Below, in pieces: positions 18,341 through 28,334 of a stretch of 64,000 bases of DNA. The stretch is from the NCBI GenBank assembly GCA_029953615.1, contig CP124529.1, positions 3,348,501 to 3,412,500 on the forward strand, written 5' to 3'. Made by a program: the position numbers and the translations under genes. The notes beneath the pieces were generated by a model, which saw only the letters and a program-made list of their open reading frames with translations, searched no databases and was not told where the DNA came from. This stretch comes from Pseudomonas putida (lineage in GTDB: Bacteria > Pseudomonadota > Gammaproteobacteria > Pseudomonadales > Pseudomonadaceae). The stretch's first letter is position 1. Each line of letters begins with the position of its first letter.

Positions 18341-19937
18341 CTACTTCACCTTGGTGGTGGCGAAGTTGTTGTTGGTCAGAGGGCTGACTACGTAGCCCTC
18401 CACGTTGTCACGCATGGCCGTGAACACCTTCGGGTGGGCCATGCTGATCCAGGGTTGGTCCTCATCGTACACCTTCAATGCCTCGCTATAGAGCCTTGCG
18501 CGCTCGTCGTTGTCGATCACCTCACGGGCGCGGCTGATCAGTTCCTGGAACTTAGGGTTGCACCAGCGGGCATAGTTCTCGCCGTTCTTCGCCGCCTCGC
18601 AGCTGAGCAGCGGGGTGAGGAAGTTGTCCGGGTCGCCGTTGTCACCCGCCCAGCCAGTGGACACCAGGTCGGCTTCGCCCTTCTTGGCCCGGCGCAGCAT
18701 TTCGGCCCATTCCATCACGCGGATATCCAGCTTCAGGCCTATCTGCTTGAGGTCGGCTTGCAGCATCTCGGCGGACAACCGCGGATTGGGGTTGGTTGGG
18801 CCGCCACCGTTGCGGGTGAACAGGGTGATCACCGTGCCTTCCGGCACCCCGGCTTCCTTGAGCAGTTCACGGGCCTTGGCCAGATCGCGGGCCGGGTTAC
18901 TGTTCTCTTTGTTGTAGCCGATCATGCTCGGCGGGTACGGGTTCACCCCCACCTGAGCGTTACCTTTGCCAAACAGCTGGTCGACATGGGTCTGGCCGGT
19001 CGAAGGCCATGTTGATGGCTTTGCGCACACGCACATCGCTCAGGTACTTGTGCTGGGTGTTCATCGAGATGTAGCCGGTGACCAGCGCTTCGGTCTCGGC
19101 CACCTTTAGCGTGGGGTCTGCCTTGATCGATGGCACATCCTCCGGCTTGGGGTACAACGCGACCTGGCATTCATTGGCACGAAGCTTTTGCAGGCGCACA
19201 TTGCTGTCGGTGGCGATGGCGAATATCAGGGCGTCGGCCGGTGGTTTGCCGCGGAAGTAGTCCGGGTTGGGTTTGAAGCGGACCTGGGCGTCCTTGTTGT
19301 AACGCTGGAAGATGAACGGGCCGGTGCCGATCGGCTTGCTGTTCAGCTCGGCGGTTTTGCCGGCCTTGAGCAACTGGTCGCCGTATTCGGCGGAGTAGAT
19401 CGAGGTGAAGCCCATGGCCATGTCCCGCAGGAACGGTGCTTCCGGGCGGGTGAGGGTGATCACCACGGTGTGGTCATCAGTCTTGTCCACCGACTTGAGC
19501 AGGCTCTTGAAGGCCATGCTTTCGAAGTATGGGTAGCCGACGCTGGTCTTGTCGTGCCACGGGTGGGCCGGGTCGAGCTGGCGGCGCAGGCTCCACAGCA
19601 CATCATCGGCGTTGAATTCGCGAGTGGGCTTGAAGTAGTCGGTGCTGTGGAACTTCACTCCCCGGCGCAGGTGGAAGGTGTAGGTCAGTCCGTCCGGTGA
19701 GATGTCCCAACGTTCGGCCAGTGCCGGCTGGACGTCGGTGGTACCAGGCTTGAAGTCGACCAGGCGGTTGAACAGCGTCTCGGAGGCGGCGTCGAAGGTG
19801 ACCGCTGTTGTGTACTGGACGATGTCGAACCCTTCAGGGCTGGCTTCGGTGCACACAACCAGCGGTTTGGCCGCCAGTTGCGTGGCGCTGCCCAGGACCA
19901 GCGCTGCCAGGGCAAGGCGCAGCGGTAGCGATTTCAT
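18341..19937 (-). pseudogene. dppA: DppA-like peptide-binding protein, frame broken by a 1-base insertion
   Basis: Periplasmic peptide-binding protein (SBP family 5) nearest to dppBCDF. The first frame carries the signal peptide (SATQLAAKPLVVC) and runs to INMAFDR, then shifts to a short nonsense tail. The natural continuation QTHVDQLFGKGNAQVGVNPYPP lies in another frame and ends ...NNFATTKVK. Removing one G of the GG at 18994-18995 restores a 531-residue protein, the normal DppA length. ATG at 19937 (MKSLPLRLALAALVLGS) has GAGAG upstream; 19952 is an alternative. Both halves are well conserved, so the break is recent or artefactual. Two intact paralogues lie upstream. Confidence 0.88.
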
Positions 19938-20030
19938 GAAAGCTCTCTGCATGGGGTGAAGACTCCCTGTTTGCATTGATTCCAGCGTAGCCGCCACGGC
20001 CCGCAGCGAAGCAGGCCGTGGCGCCGGTGG

Positions 20031-21410
20031 TCAGAGAATGTTGAATGGAATGGTGGTAACCACCCGGAACTCATCCAGGCTGCCATCGCCCTGGGCCTTG
20101 CTGGCGCGGTGCGCGGTATAGGTGGCGCGGATGCTGGTGTCTTTCAGCGGCCCGCTCTGTACCGCGTAGCTGGTGCCGATGCCCCACTCGTAGTGGGTTT
20201 CGCCATCCAGGCCATTCACGTCGTAGGCGGTGCCGCGGTAATGGGTACCGTCGATGCCCCAGCCGCGGGCGTTGTACAGGTTGAACTTCAGGCCCGGTAC
20301 GCCGTACGGCGCCATGTTCAGCACATAGGAAATCTGCAGCGATTTCTCGTTGGGGCCGTTGAAGTCCGACAGCAGCGAGTTGGCCAGGTAGATGCCGTTG
20401 GTTTCGTGCAGGTAGTCGAAGTACTCGTTGCCGTTGACCTGCTGCCAGGAGGCGCTGAGGGTGTGGGCCTGGTGGGTCAGGCCGAGCGACAGGCTGTAGG
20501 TGTCGTTGTCGATCTCGCCCATCTTCTTGCTGCCGGCATCGACGGTCTTGTAGTAGTTCAGGCCGGTGCTCAGGCTGAGTACAGCACTGTCGCCGAGCAC
20601 GTGGTTGGCGCCGAAGTAGTACTGGTTCCAGAAGTCGTCGACCTTGGTGGCGTACAGGCTGGTGCTCAGGCTCTTGAACGGCTGGTAGTTGATGCCGGCG
20701 GTGCTGGCGCGGTCGGTTTCCACGCCAGTGGCACTGTATTCGCTGCGGAACTTGCTGAGGCTCTGTTCGGTACGCGGTGAGACGCGGTCGAAAGTACCCA
20801 GGTCGAAGCTCAGGTTGTCGAATTCGGCGCTGTGCAGGAATGCACCCTGGAAGCTCGACGGCAGGGCGCGGTTGCCGATATAGGCGATCATCGGCGTGTC
20901 CACCGATTGGCGGCCAACGGTGAGGGTGGTGTTGGACACGCGGGCCTTGACGTTGGCCAGGCCCATCTTGCTCCACTGGCCGATCGGGTCGCCGTCGCTG
21001 TGGGTCAGGGTACGGTTGTTGGGGCCGGCGACAGCTTCGCGGCTCTGCTGCAGGGCGATGGCATTGTAGCCGGCGGCTTCGACGGCGAAACCGACGGTGC
21101 CCTGGGTGAACCCTGAGCTGTAGTTGAGAATGGTGCCCTGCACCCAGTTCTCGCGGCTGTGGGTGGGATGGCGGGTGCCGTCGCTCTTGTAGTACCTCCA
21201 CAGCGGGGCGCGTGCGGCGCGTTCGCGGGCGTACCAGTTGCGAGTGCTACCGGACAGGCTCTGGCCGTCGATGAAGCCGCTGGCCTGCTCCTGCTCGCTG
21301 CTGACTTTGAGGGTGATGGGAATGTAGTCCTGGCTTTGCGGGTCGGCCTGGGCCACGGTGGATAAGGCACTGATGGATAAGGCCAGTGCGGTCAAGGTGA
21401 ACGTTTTCAA
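20031..21410 (-). CDS. opdP: OprD-family outer-membrane porin, OpdP-like
   Basis: 459-residue OprD/OccD-type porin with a signal peptide (LSTVAQADPQSQ), a long beta-strand-rich body and a C-terminal aromatic/hydrophobic ending (VVTTIPFNIL). GFIDGQSLSGSTRNWYARER matches the N-terminal strand of OprD proteins. The start is TTG with GGGAG eight bases upstream. It sits between dppA genes, as opdP does in P. aeruginosa, where the porin takes up small peptides. Peptide uptake is therefore inferred from both family and context. Confidence 0.9.
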   Translation of the reverse strand: MKTFTLTALALSISALSTVAQADPQSQDYIPITLKVSSEQEQASGFIDGQSLSGSTRNWYARERAARAPLWRYYKSDGTRHPTHSRENWVQGTILNYSSGFTQGTVGFAVEAAGYNAIALQQSREAVAGPNNRTLTHSDGDPIGQWSKMGLANVKARVSNTTLTVGRQSVDTPMIAYIGNRALPSSFQGAFLHSAEFDNLSFDLGTFDRVSPRTEQSLSKFRSEYSATGVETDRASTAGINYQPFKSLSTSLYATKVDDFWNQYYFGANHVLGDSAVLSLSTGLNYYKTVDAGSKKMGEIDNDTYSLSLGLTHQAHTLSASWQQVNGNEYFDYLHETNGIYLANSLLSDFNGPNEKSLQISYVLNMAPYGVPGLKFNLYNARGWGIDGTHYRGTAYDVNGLDGETHYEWGIGTSYAVQSGPLKDTSIRATYTAHRASKAQGDGSLDEFRVVTTIPFNIL

Positions 21411-21527
21411 GGTTGAAGCTCCCTTTCTTTTCTAGTTATGCCGGCCTTGTGGGCCGGGTTTCTTGCTGCGGTGTTGCCAGGGTTGCCCGGGGTGACCGGG
21501 CGGAATCGGGAAGTGGTGTCGGCTGTT

Positions 21528-21616
21528 CCGGCCTCTTCGCGGGCGCGCCCGCTCCCACAGGTGTCGTGAACCTGAGAAGATCCCTGTGGGAGCGGGCAAG
21601 CCCGCGAAGAGGCCGG
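21528..21616. repeat. REP-type inverted pair
   Basis: Two opposed ccggcctcttcgcgggc-gcccgctcccacag elements lie between opdP and the upstream dppA paralogue. This hairpin inside the cluster could reduce read-through or stabilise the upstream mRNA. Confidence 0.88.
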
Positions 21617-21629
21617 TACCGGCTAACGT

Positions 21630-23222
21630 TTAATCAACACTCACACCGGAAAAATCATTGCGCCCGAACGGGCTGACCTTGAAGTCGGAAACCCTGACGC
21701 TGAGCGGTTGGTTGACCGTGGAATGCGCCACCGGGGTAATCGGCACCTGTTGCTTGAGCCGCTGCTGGGCCTGCTGGTACAGGGCGGTGCGCTGCGCGCG
21801 ATCAGTGACCTGCTTGGCCTGCTTGACCAGGCTGTCATACTGCGGGTCGCACCACAGCGAGTAGTTGTTGCTGCCGATGGCATCGCAGTTGTAGAGGGTG
21901 CCCAGCCAGTTGTCCGGGTCACCGTTGTCCCCGGTCCAGCCGATCAGGGCGATATCGTGCTCGCCGCTTTTCATGCGCTTGAGGTACTCGCCCCATTCGT
22001 AGCTGACGATGCGCACCTTGAAGCCGAGCTTGCTCCAGTCGGCCTGGAGCATTTCCGCCATCAGCTTGGCGTTGGGGTTGTACGGGCGCTGCACCGGCAT
22101 GGCCCACAGGGTGATCTCGGTGCCCGGCTTGACCCCGGCCTGCTGCAATAGCTGTTTGGCCTTTTCCGGATCGAAGGGGGCGTCCTTGAGGCTGTCGTCA
22201 TAGGACCACTGGGTCGGCGGCATGGCGTTGACTGCCAGTTGCCCGGAGTCCTGGTACACAGCCTGGATGATCGCCTGCTTGTTCACCGCCATATCCATCG
22301 CCTGGCGTACCTCCAGGCGGTCGAACGGTGGATGCTGGGTGTTGTAGGCGATATAGCCAAGGTTGAAGCCCGGCTGCTGCAGCACCTGCAGTTTGCTGTC
22401 GGCCTTGAGCGCCGGCAGGTCGGCGGGGCGCGGGTGCAGGGTGACCTGGCATTCGTTGCGGCGCAGCTTCTGGATACGCACCGAAGGGTCGACGTTGATC
22501 GAGAACACCAGGTTGTCGATCTTCACCTCCTGCGGAGCCCAATACGCCTTGTTGCCTTTGTAGCGGATCTGCGAATCCTTTTGGTAACGCTGGAACACGA
22601 ACGGCCCGGTGCCGATCGGCTGCTGGTTGATGTCGCTGGGGCGCCCGCTGGCCATCAGTTGTTCGGCGTATTCAGCAGACAGGATGGACGCGAAGCTCAT
22701 GGCCAGGTTCTGGATGAACGCGGCATCGACCTTGTTCAAGGTGAAAACCACGGTCATGGGGGCGGTTTTCTCGACACGGGCGATGTTCTTGTCCAGGCCC
22801 ATGCTGATGAAGTAGGGGAACTCGGTCGGGTAGGCCTGGCGGAACGGGTGGTTCTTGTCGAGCATGCGGTTGAAGGTGAACAGCACGTCGTCGGCGTTGA
22901 AGTCGCGGCTCGGTGCAAAGGCCTTGTTGCTGTGGAATTTCACCCCTTCGCGCAGATGGAAGGTGTAGCGCAGGCCATCCTCGGACACCTCCCAGCGGGT
23001 CGCCAGGGCAGGGTGCACGGCAGTGCCGCCGCGCTCGAACTCGACCAGGCGGTTGTAGATCGGTTCGGCGGCGTCGTTGTCGGTGGCGCTGGTGTACTGG
23101 GCGGTGTCGAAGCCGGCGGGGCTGCCTTCGGAGCAGAACACCAGGTTGTTGGCCAGCAGGGCCGGCGATTGGCTGATCAGGCCCAGGGCCAGCAGGGCGG
23201 AAAGGCGGGTGGTATGGCGCAT
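21630..23222 (-). CDS. dppA: DppA-like peptide-binding protein (paralogue 2)
   Basis: Intact 530-residue SBP family 5 protein. Signal peptide ends near PALLANN, then LVFCSEGSPAGFDTAQYTSA, PIYNRLVEFERG and the family signature region near REGVKFHSNKAF. The ATG at 23222 has AGGAT upstream. It is closely similar to the next gene upstream throughout (shared blocks such as FNADDVLFTFNRMLDKNHPF and AYPTEFPYF), which indicates tandem duplication. It probably feeds the single DppBCDF transporter. Confidence 0.92.
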   Translation of the reverse strand: MRHTTRLSALLALGLISQSPALLANNLVFCSEGSPAGFDTAQYTSATDNDAAEPIYNRLVEFERGGTAVHPALATRWEVSEDGLRYTFHLREGVKFHSNKAFAPSRDFNADDVLFTFNRMLDKNHPFRQAYPTEFPYFISMGLDKNIARVEKTAPMTVVFTLNKVDAAFIQNLAMSFASILSAEYAEQLMASGRPSDINQQPIGTGPFVFQRYQKDSQIRYKGNKAYWAPQEVKIDNLVFSINVDPSVRIQKLRRNECQVTLHPRPADLPALKADSKLQVLQQPGFNLGYIAYNTQHPPFDRLEVRQAMDMAVNKQAIIQAVYQDSGQLAVNAMPPTQWSYDDSLKDAPFDPEKAKQLLQQAGVKPGTEITLWAMPVQRPYNPNAKLMAEMLQADWSKLGFKVRIVSYEWGEYLKRMKSGEHDIALIGWTGDNGDPDNWLGTLYNCDAIGSNNYSLWCDPQYDSLVKQAKQVTDRAQRTALYQQAQQRLKQQVPITPVAHSTVNQPLSVRVSDFKVSPFGRNDFSGVSVD

Positions 23223-23365
23223 GGCAAATCCTTTTACGGCTGTTGGCGCCGCCTCGGCGTACGAATGGCGGCAACAGTTCGCCGACCCCGCTGCGGGTAG
23301 CGGCGGGACGACATGAAGGGGTAGGAGGTTGGCGGGGCACCCGCTCGGCGGGTGCCCTGGCTAGC

Positions 23366-24991
23366 CTATTTGTCCACGCTGACGCCGTAGAAGGAGTTCA
23401 GGCCGAACGGGCTGATCTTGAAATCCTTCACCTTGGCGCTCATGGGCTGATACACCGTGGAGTGGGCGATCGGGGTGATCGGCACCTGCTCCTTGAGGAT
23501 GTGCTGTGCCTGCTGGTACAGCTCGGTGCGCTTGGCCTGGTCCGGGGTAGCCTTGGCTTGCTTGATCAGGTCGTCGTAGGGCTTGTAGCACCACTTGGAG
23601 AAGTTGTTGCCGTTCATGGCATCGCAGCCGTACAGGGTGCCCAGCCAGTTGTCCGGGTCACCGTTGTCACCACTCCAGCCAATCAGCATGGCGCCCTGTT
23701 CGCCACCCTTGGAGCGTTTGATGTATTCACCCCATTCGTAGCTGACGATCTTCGCCTTGATGCCGACCTTGGCCCAGTCGGATTGCAGCATCTCGGCCAT
23801 CAGCTTGGCATTGGGGTTGTACGGGCGTTGCACGGGCATCGCCCACAGGGTGATTTCGGTACCTTCCTTGATGCCGGCTTCCTTGAGCAGCTGCCTGGCC
23901 TTTTCCGGGTCGAATGGCGCGTCCTTGATGCTGTCGTCATAGGACCACTGGGTTGGCGGCATGGCGTTGACGGCCAACTGGCCGGCGCCCTGGTAGACCG
24001 ACTCGATGATCTTTTTCTTGTCCACGGCCATGTCCAGCGCCTGGCGCACTTTCAGCTGGGCCAGCGGGTTGGCCTCGTTACTGCCCTTGACCTTGTCCAT
24101 CACGTTGTAGGCGATGTAGCCGAGATTGAAGCCGGCCTGGTCAGGCATTTTCAGTTTGGGGTCTTTCTTCAGCGGTTCGATATCGGCCGGACGCGGGAAC
24201 AGGGTGACCTGGCACTCGTTCTTCTTCAGCTTCTGCATGCGCACCGAGGCGTCGGTGGTGATGGCGAAGATCAGGTTGTCGATCTTCACGTCATCGGGTT
24301 GCCAGTAGTCCTTGTTGCCCTTGAAACGAATCTGCGCGTCCTTCTGGTACTTGCTGAACACGAACGGGCCGGTGCCGATCGGCTTCTGGTTGATGTCGGC
24401 GGCCTTGCCATCCTTGAGCAACTGGTCGGCGTATTCGGCGGACTGGATCGAGGCGAAGCTCATGGCCAGGTTCTGGATGAACGCGGCGTCGACTTCATTG
24501 AGGGTGAACCTGACCGTGTGTTCGTCGAGCTTCTCCACCTTGGCGATGTTCTTGTCCATGCCCATGTCGGTGAAGTACGGGAACTCGGTGGGGTAGGCCT
24601 GGCGGAACGGGTGGTTCTTGTCGAGCATGCGGTTGAAGGTGAACAGCACGTCGTCGGCGTTGAAGGGGCGGGAGGGCTTGAAGTAGTCGGTGGTGTGGAA
24701 CTTGACCCCTTCGCGCAGATGGAAGGTGTAGGTCTTGCCGTCATCGGAGACTTCCCACTTGGTCGCCAGACCGGGGATGACTGCAGTGCCGCCACGTTCG
24801 AACTGGGTCAGGCGGTTGAATACGGTCTCGGCCGAGGCGTCGAAGTCAGTTCCTGTGGTGTATTGCCCCGGGTCAAAGCCGGCCGGGCTGCCTTCGGAGC
24901 AGAACACCAGGTTCGATGCAGCGAGGGCCGACGGTGCGCCGGAAAGCAAACCTGCACCTAGCAGGAACGGAATGACTGCGTGTTTGAGCAT
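23366..24991 (-). CDS. dppA: DppA-like peptide-binding protein (paralogue 3)
   Basis: Intact 541-residue SBP family 5 protein with a signal peptide (LLSGAPSALAASN) and mature start LVFCSEGSPAGFDPGQYTTG. It is the promoter-proximal member of the cluster and the most typical DppA. It is about 11 residues longer than paralogue 2 because of an insert around KVKGSNEANPLAQ. Divergence between copies is mostly in ligand-contact regions, which suggests different peptide preferences; this is inference. Confidence 0.92.
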   Translation of the reverse strand: MLKHAVIPFLLGAGLLSGAPSALAASNLVFCSEGSPAGFDPGQYTTGTDFDASAETVFNRLTQFERGGTAVIPGLATKWEVSDDGKTYTFHLREGVKFHTTDYFKPSRPFNADDVLFTFNRMLDKNHPFRQAYPTEFPYFTDMGMDKNIAKVEKLDEHTVRFTLNEVDAAFIQNLAMSFASIQSAEYADQLLKDGKAADINQKPIGTGPFVFSKYQKDAQIRFKGNKDYWQPDDVKIDNLIFAITTDASVRMQKLKKNECQVTLFPRPADIEPLKKDPKLKMPDQAGFNLGYIAYNVMDKVKGSNEANPLAQLKVRQALDMAVDKKKIIESVYQGAGQLAVNAMPPTQWSYDDSIKDAPFDPEKARQLLKEAGIKEGTEITLWAMPVQRPYNPNAKLMAEMLQSDWAKVGIKAKIVSYEWGEYIKRSKGGEQGAMLIGWSGDNGDPDNWLGTLYGCDAMNGNNFSKWCYKPYDDLIKQAKATPDQAKRTELYQQAQHILKEQVPITPIAHSTVYQPMSAKVKDFKISPFGLNSFYGVSVDK

Positions 24992-25274
24992 GATGGCCTC
25001 ATTGTTGTCATTTTTCGATTGAGGCGGCCTCGTGAGCCGACCTGCGGATACTTATGCAGGGAAATTGCCAATGCAATATGGAGGCGGATGATTGGCGCCA
25101 GAAAAGTGGTACGCACGTACATGAATGTCGCATTGGTATAACTTTCAGCGAAGTTAAACGTTTGCGCGGGCAAAATGATGGCTTTTTGCGGGATGTTTCT
25201 GGGCGGGGCGGGATGTAGGAAGCACCTTGGTGGTGCGTAGGAAAGGTCTGAAAAACGCGTTTTTTCGGATGGCC
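24992..25274 (-). other. upstream region of the dpp/opdP cluster
   Basis: About 280 bases without a credible gene. The region is more AT-rich than its surroundings and probably holds the minus-strand promoter of the dpp cluster. I could not place -35 and -10 boxes with confidence. A short repeat acgcacgtac occurs near 25112. Confidence 0.4.
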
Positions 25275-25375
25275 TCATCGCCGGCAAGCCAGCTCCCACA
25301 GGGTTCCACTACTTGTCAGGGTTGCGTGGTCCCTGTGGGAGCTGGCTTGCCGGCGATGGGGCGCAAAGCGCCCCC
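25275..25375. repeat. REP-type inverted pair, catcgccggcaagccagctcc subfamily, with terminator-like cap
   Basis: Two opposed catcgccggcaagccagctcccacag cores end in ggggcgcaaagcgcccc just after the SIMPL gene stop. It probably terminates that minus-strand gene. Confidence 0.85.
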
Positions 25376-25382
25376 GGCGATC

Positions 25383-26099
25383 TCAAGGCATCTGCACTTC
25401 AATCAAGCCATCGGCATTCATGCTCACTTCGCTGGTCCCGGCCTCGATATCCGGCGCCGGCGCTGCTTCATCAGCCCCCATGGCCTTCATCGCCATCGGC
25501 GCACTGCGCAGGTACGGGCGTGGGTAGCCGCTGCTGTTGAGGTTCAGGCTGACCACCTTGTAACCCTTGCCACCCAGCGCCTCGGTAGCCAGTTGCGCGC
25601 GCGCCTTGAACGCATCCACTGCATCCTTGAGCAGTGCATCCTCGCTGGCCTTGCGCGTGGCCGGGGCGATGGAGAAGTCCATGCCACCCATCTTCAGCTC
25701 TTGCAGCAGGTCGGCAGTCAGCTGCGACAGGGCAGGGAAGTTGGCACTTTCCAGGCGCAGTTCGGCGCGTTCGCGCCAGCCGGAAATTTTCTGGCCCTTG
25801 CTGTCATACACCGGGTAGCTGTTGCGGCTGCCCTGGCTGATTTTCACGTCCTTGACCTGGCGCGACTGCTGCACGGCCTTGTTCATGGTTTCGGTGATCT
25901 GCTTGGCGAGCTTGCCCGGGTCGGTGTTCTGCGCTTCGCTGTACAGGGTCACGACCATCAGGTCGCGTGGCACTTCCTTGCTGACTTCGGCACGCAGCGA
26001 GACCTGGTTGTAACGTGGCTCATCGGCCGCCAGCGCCGGCAGGCTGGCGAGCAGGCCGCAGGACAGGATCAGGGCGGTGCCGCGACGTGGGATTTGCAT
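25383..26099 (-). CDS. periplasmic SIMPL-domain (DUF541) protein
   Basis: 238-residue exported protein with signal peptide LASLPALAADEP. The body is a SIMPL/DUF541 domain (NQVSLRAEVSKEVPRDLMVVTLYSE ... YKVVSLNLNSSG). AAGGAG precedes the ATG. Members of this family (E. coli YggE) have been linked to oxidative-stress tolerance, but the molecular role is unknown. It stands alone, divergent from roxSR. Confidence 0.9.
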   Translation of the reverse strand: MQIPRRGTALILSCGLLASLPALAADEPRYNQVSLRAEVSKEVPRDLMVVTLYSEAQNTDPGKLAKQITETMNKAVQQSRQVKDVKISQGSRNSYPVYDSKGQKISGWRERAELRLESANFPALSQLTADLLQELKMGGMDFSIAPATRKASEDALLKDAVDAFKARAQLATEALGGKGYKVVSLNLNSSGYPRPYLRSAPMAMKAMGADEAAPAPDIEAGTSEVSMNADGLIEVQMP

Positions 26100-26301
26100 G
26101 TGGTACTCCTTGGCAAAATAAGGCGTGGGTTGTGATCATCCATCCCACGCATGGCCCATCAGACCGGCAACAGTGTAGTGGGTTCAAAAGTGCCATCATC
26201 AACCTGTGACAAAGTGTGGCGCTTTGCCGCATCGCTGCAGCAGGGCGCCCGGCTTCGGTATACTCCAGCCGATTTTTCTGGAGCACTCATCAGGAGAGCT
26301 C

Positions 26302-27558
26302 ATGCTCGCCGCCGTACAACCGCTGTCCGCTACCCGCCAGAACCTCTGGCGCCTGACCGTCATTCGGGTCCTGGTCCTGGCTGCCCAGGCCGGCTCCGTG
26401 GGTGTCGCCTACTGGACCGAACTGCTGCCCTTGCCCTGGTTGTCGCTGGCCGGCACCTTGGCCTTGTCTTCACTGCTGTGTGCCTTCACCGCCCTGCGCC
26501 TGCGCCTGTCGTTGCCGGTTACCGAGCTGGAGTATGCCCTGCAACTGGCCTGCGACCTGCTGATTCACAGTGCCTTGCTGTATTACTCCGGCGGCTCGAC
26601 CAACCCGTTCGTGTCGTATTACCTGGTGCCGCTGGCGATTGCCGCAGTCACCTTGCCATGGCTGTATTCGCTGATCCTTTCCGGTATTGCCCTGACCGCC
26701 TACAGCCTGTTGCTGGTGCAGTTCTACCCGCTCGAAGGCCTGCCGATGGCGCGGGACAAGATGCAGGTCTATGGCATGTGGTTGAGCATTGCCCTGGCTG
26801 CCGCGGTGATCACCTTCTTTGCCGCGCGCATGGCCGAAGAGCTGCGCCGCCAGGAGCAGCTGCGTTCCGAGCGGCGGGAAGAGAGCCTGCGCGACGAGCA
26901 GCTGCTGGCCGTGGCCACCCAGGCAGCCGGCGCCGCCCATGAGCTGGGCACGCCGTTGGCGACCATGAGCGTGCTGCTGAACGAAATGCGCCAGGACCAC
27001 GCCGACCCGCTGCTGCAGGAAGACCTGCAGATCCTTCAGGACCAGGTGAAGCTGTGCAAGGAAACCCTGCAACAGCTGGTCCGTGCCGCCGAAGCCAACC
27101 GCCGGCTGGCCGTGGTGGAGCAGGACGTGACGGCCTGGCTGGACGACGCGCTCAACCGCTGGCACCTGATGCGCCCGGAAGCCAGCTACCGCTTCCAGCG
27201 CCTGCGCGACGGCCAGGTGCCGCGGCTGACCCCGCCACCGGACCTGACCCAGGCACTGCTGAACCTGTTGAACAATGCCGCCGATGCCTGCCCCGATGAC
27301 CTTGAAGTGCGTCTGGACTGGGACACCCATGACATTGTCATCAGCATCCGTGACCATGGCCCCGGCGTGCCGCCGGCCATCGCCGAAGCGATCGGCAAAC
27401 CTTTCATTACCACCAAAGGCAAAGGCTTCGGCCTGGGCCTGTTCTTGAGCAAGGCCAGCGTGACCCGTGCGGGCGGTTCGGTGAAACTCTATAGTCATGA
27501 ACAGGGTGGCACCCTGACCGAACTGCGCCTGCCCTATGGCAAGCGAGGAGATGAATGA
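26302..27558 (+). CDS. roxS: RoxS/RegB-type redox-responsive sensor histidine kinase
   Basis: 418-residue membrane kinase with about six N-terminal membrane segments. The GGSTNPF motif matches the quinone-sensing loop of RegB/PrrB. The H-box is AAGAAHELGTPLATMSVLLNEM, with the phospho-acceptor His near residue 213. The ATPase motifs are LLNLLNNAADAC, IRDHGPGVP and GKGFGLGLFL. ATG at 26302 has AGGAGAG upstream; the longer frame from 26206 lacks such a site. It overlaps roxR by four bases. In P. putida this pair adjusts respiration and stress responses to redox state. Confidence 0.93.
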   Translation: MLAAVQPLSATRQNLWRLTVIRVLVLAAQAGSVGVAYWTELLPLPWLSLAGTLALSSLLCAFTALRLRLSLPVTELEYALQLACDLLIHSALLYYSGGSTNPFVSYYLVPLAIAAVTLPWLYSLILSGIALTAYSLLLVQFYPLEGLPMARDKMQVYGMWLSIALAAAVITFFAARMAEELRRQEQLRSERREESLRDEQLLAVATQAAGAAHELGTPLATMSVLLNEMRQDHADPLLQEDLQILQDQVKLCKETLQQLVRAAEANRRLAVVEQDVTAWLDDALNRWHLMRPEASYRFQRLRDGQVPRLTPPPDLTQALLNLLNNAADACPDDLEVRLDWDTHDIVISIRDHGPGVPPAIAEAIGKPFITTKGKGFGLGLFLSKASVTRAGGSVKLYSHEQGGTLTELRLPYGKRGDE

Positions 27559-28118
27559 TGAGCGAAGAAAACCAGGTCGAAGGCGAAGAGCTGCCGCACC
27601 TGCTGCTGGTGGATGACGATGCCACCTTCACCCGGGTCATGGCCCGGGCCATGAGCCGCCGCGGTTTCCGCGTCAGCACTGCCAGCTCTGCCGAGGAAGG
27701 GTTGATCCTGGCCCAGCAGGACCTGCCGGACTACGCCACGCTGGACCTGAAGATGGACGGCGACTCCGGGCTGGTGCTATTGCCCAAGCTGCTGGAGCTG
27801 GACCCGGAAATGCGCGTGGTGATCCTGACCGGCTACTCCAGCATCGCCACCGCGGTGGAGGCAGTCAAGCGCGGTGCCTGCAACTACCTGTGCAAACCGG
27901 CCGATGCCGACGATGTGCTGGCGGCCTTGCTGTCGGAGCACACCGACCTGGATACCCTGGTGCCGGAAAACCCGATGTCGGTCGACCGCCTGCAGTGGGA
28001 GCACATCCAGCGCGTGCTGAACGAGCACGAGGGCAACATCTCGGCCACTGCGCGGGCGCTGGGCATGCACCGGCGGACCTTGCAGCGCAAACTGCAGAAG
28101 CGCCCGGTTCGGCGCTGA
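27555..28118 (+). CDS. roxR: RoxR/RegA-type response regulator
   Basis: 187-residue regulator with a receiver domain (LLLVDDDATFTRVM, phospho-acceptor Asp in YATLDLKMDGDSG, conserved Thr/Lys in ILTGYSS and YLCKPADAD). A short Fis-like helix-turn-helix (GNISATARALGMHRRTLQRKL) closes the protein, as in RegA/PrrA. It overlaps the kinase stop and has GAGGAG upstream. Confidence 0.94.
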   Translation: MMSEENQVEGEELPHLLLVDDDATFTRVMARAMSRRGFRVSTASSAEEGLILAQQDLPDYATLDLKMDGDSGLVLLPKLLELDPEMRVVILTGYSSIATAVEAVKRGACNYLCKPADADDVLAALLSEHTDLDTLVPENPMSVDRLQWEHIQRVLNEHEGNISATARALGMHRRTLQRKLQKRPVRR

Positions 28119-28135
28119 TTCCTGCCGGGCTTGTA

Positions 28136-28232
28136 CCGGCCCTTTCGCGGGCTCGCCCGCTCCCACAGGTACTGCACAGGTCTTGGGCTTGTGGAATACC
28201 TGTGGGAGCGGGCAAGCCCGCGAAGAGGCTGG
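28136..28232. repeat. REP-type inverted pair
   Basis: Opposed cctttcgcgggctcgcccgctcccacag and ctgtgggagcgggcaagcccgcgaag elements lie just after roxR. It probably ends the roxSR transcript. Confidence 0.88.
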
Positions 28233-28334
28233 TACTGACAGAAATTTCTCTGTATTACCCCGCGATCCCCGCAAGTCCCGGCCGTTGGCGTATCATTAGC
28301 CGCCTAACGGCAACCCCTCCAGGATCGCTTGCGC

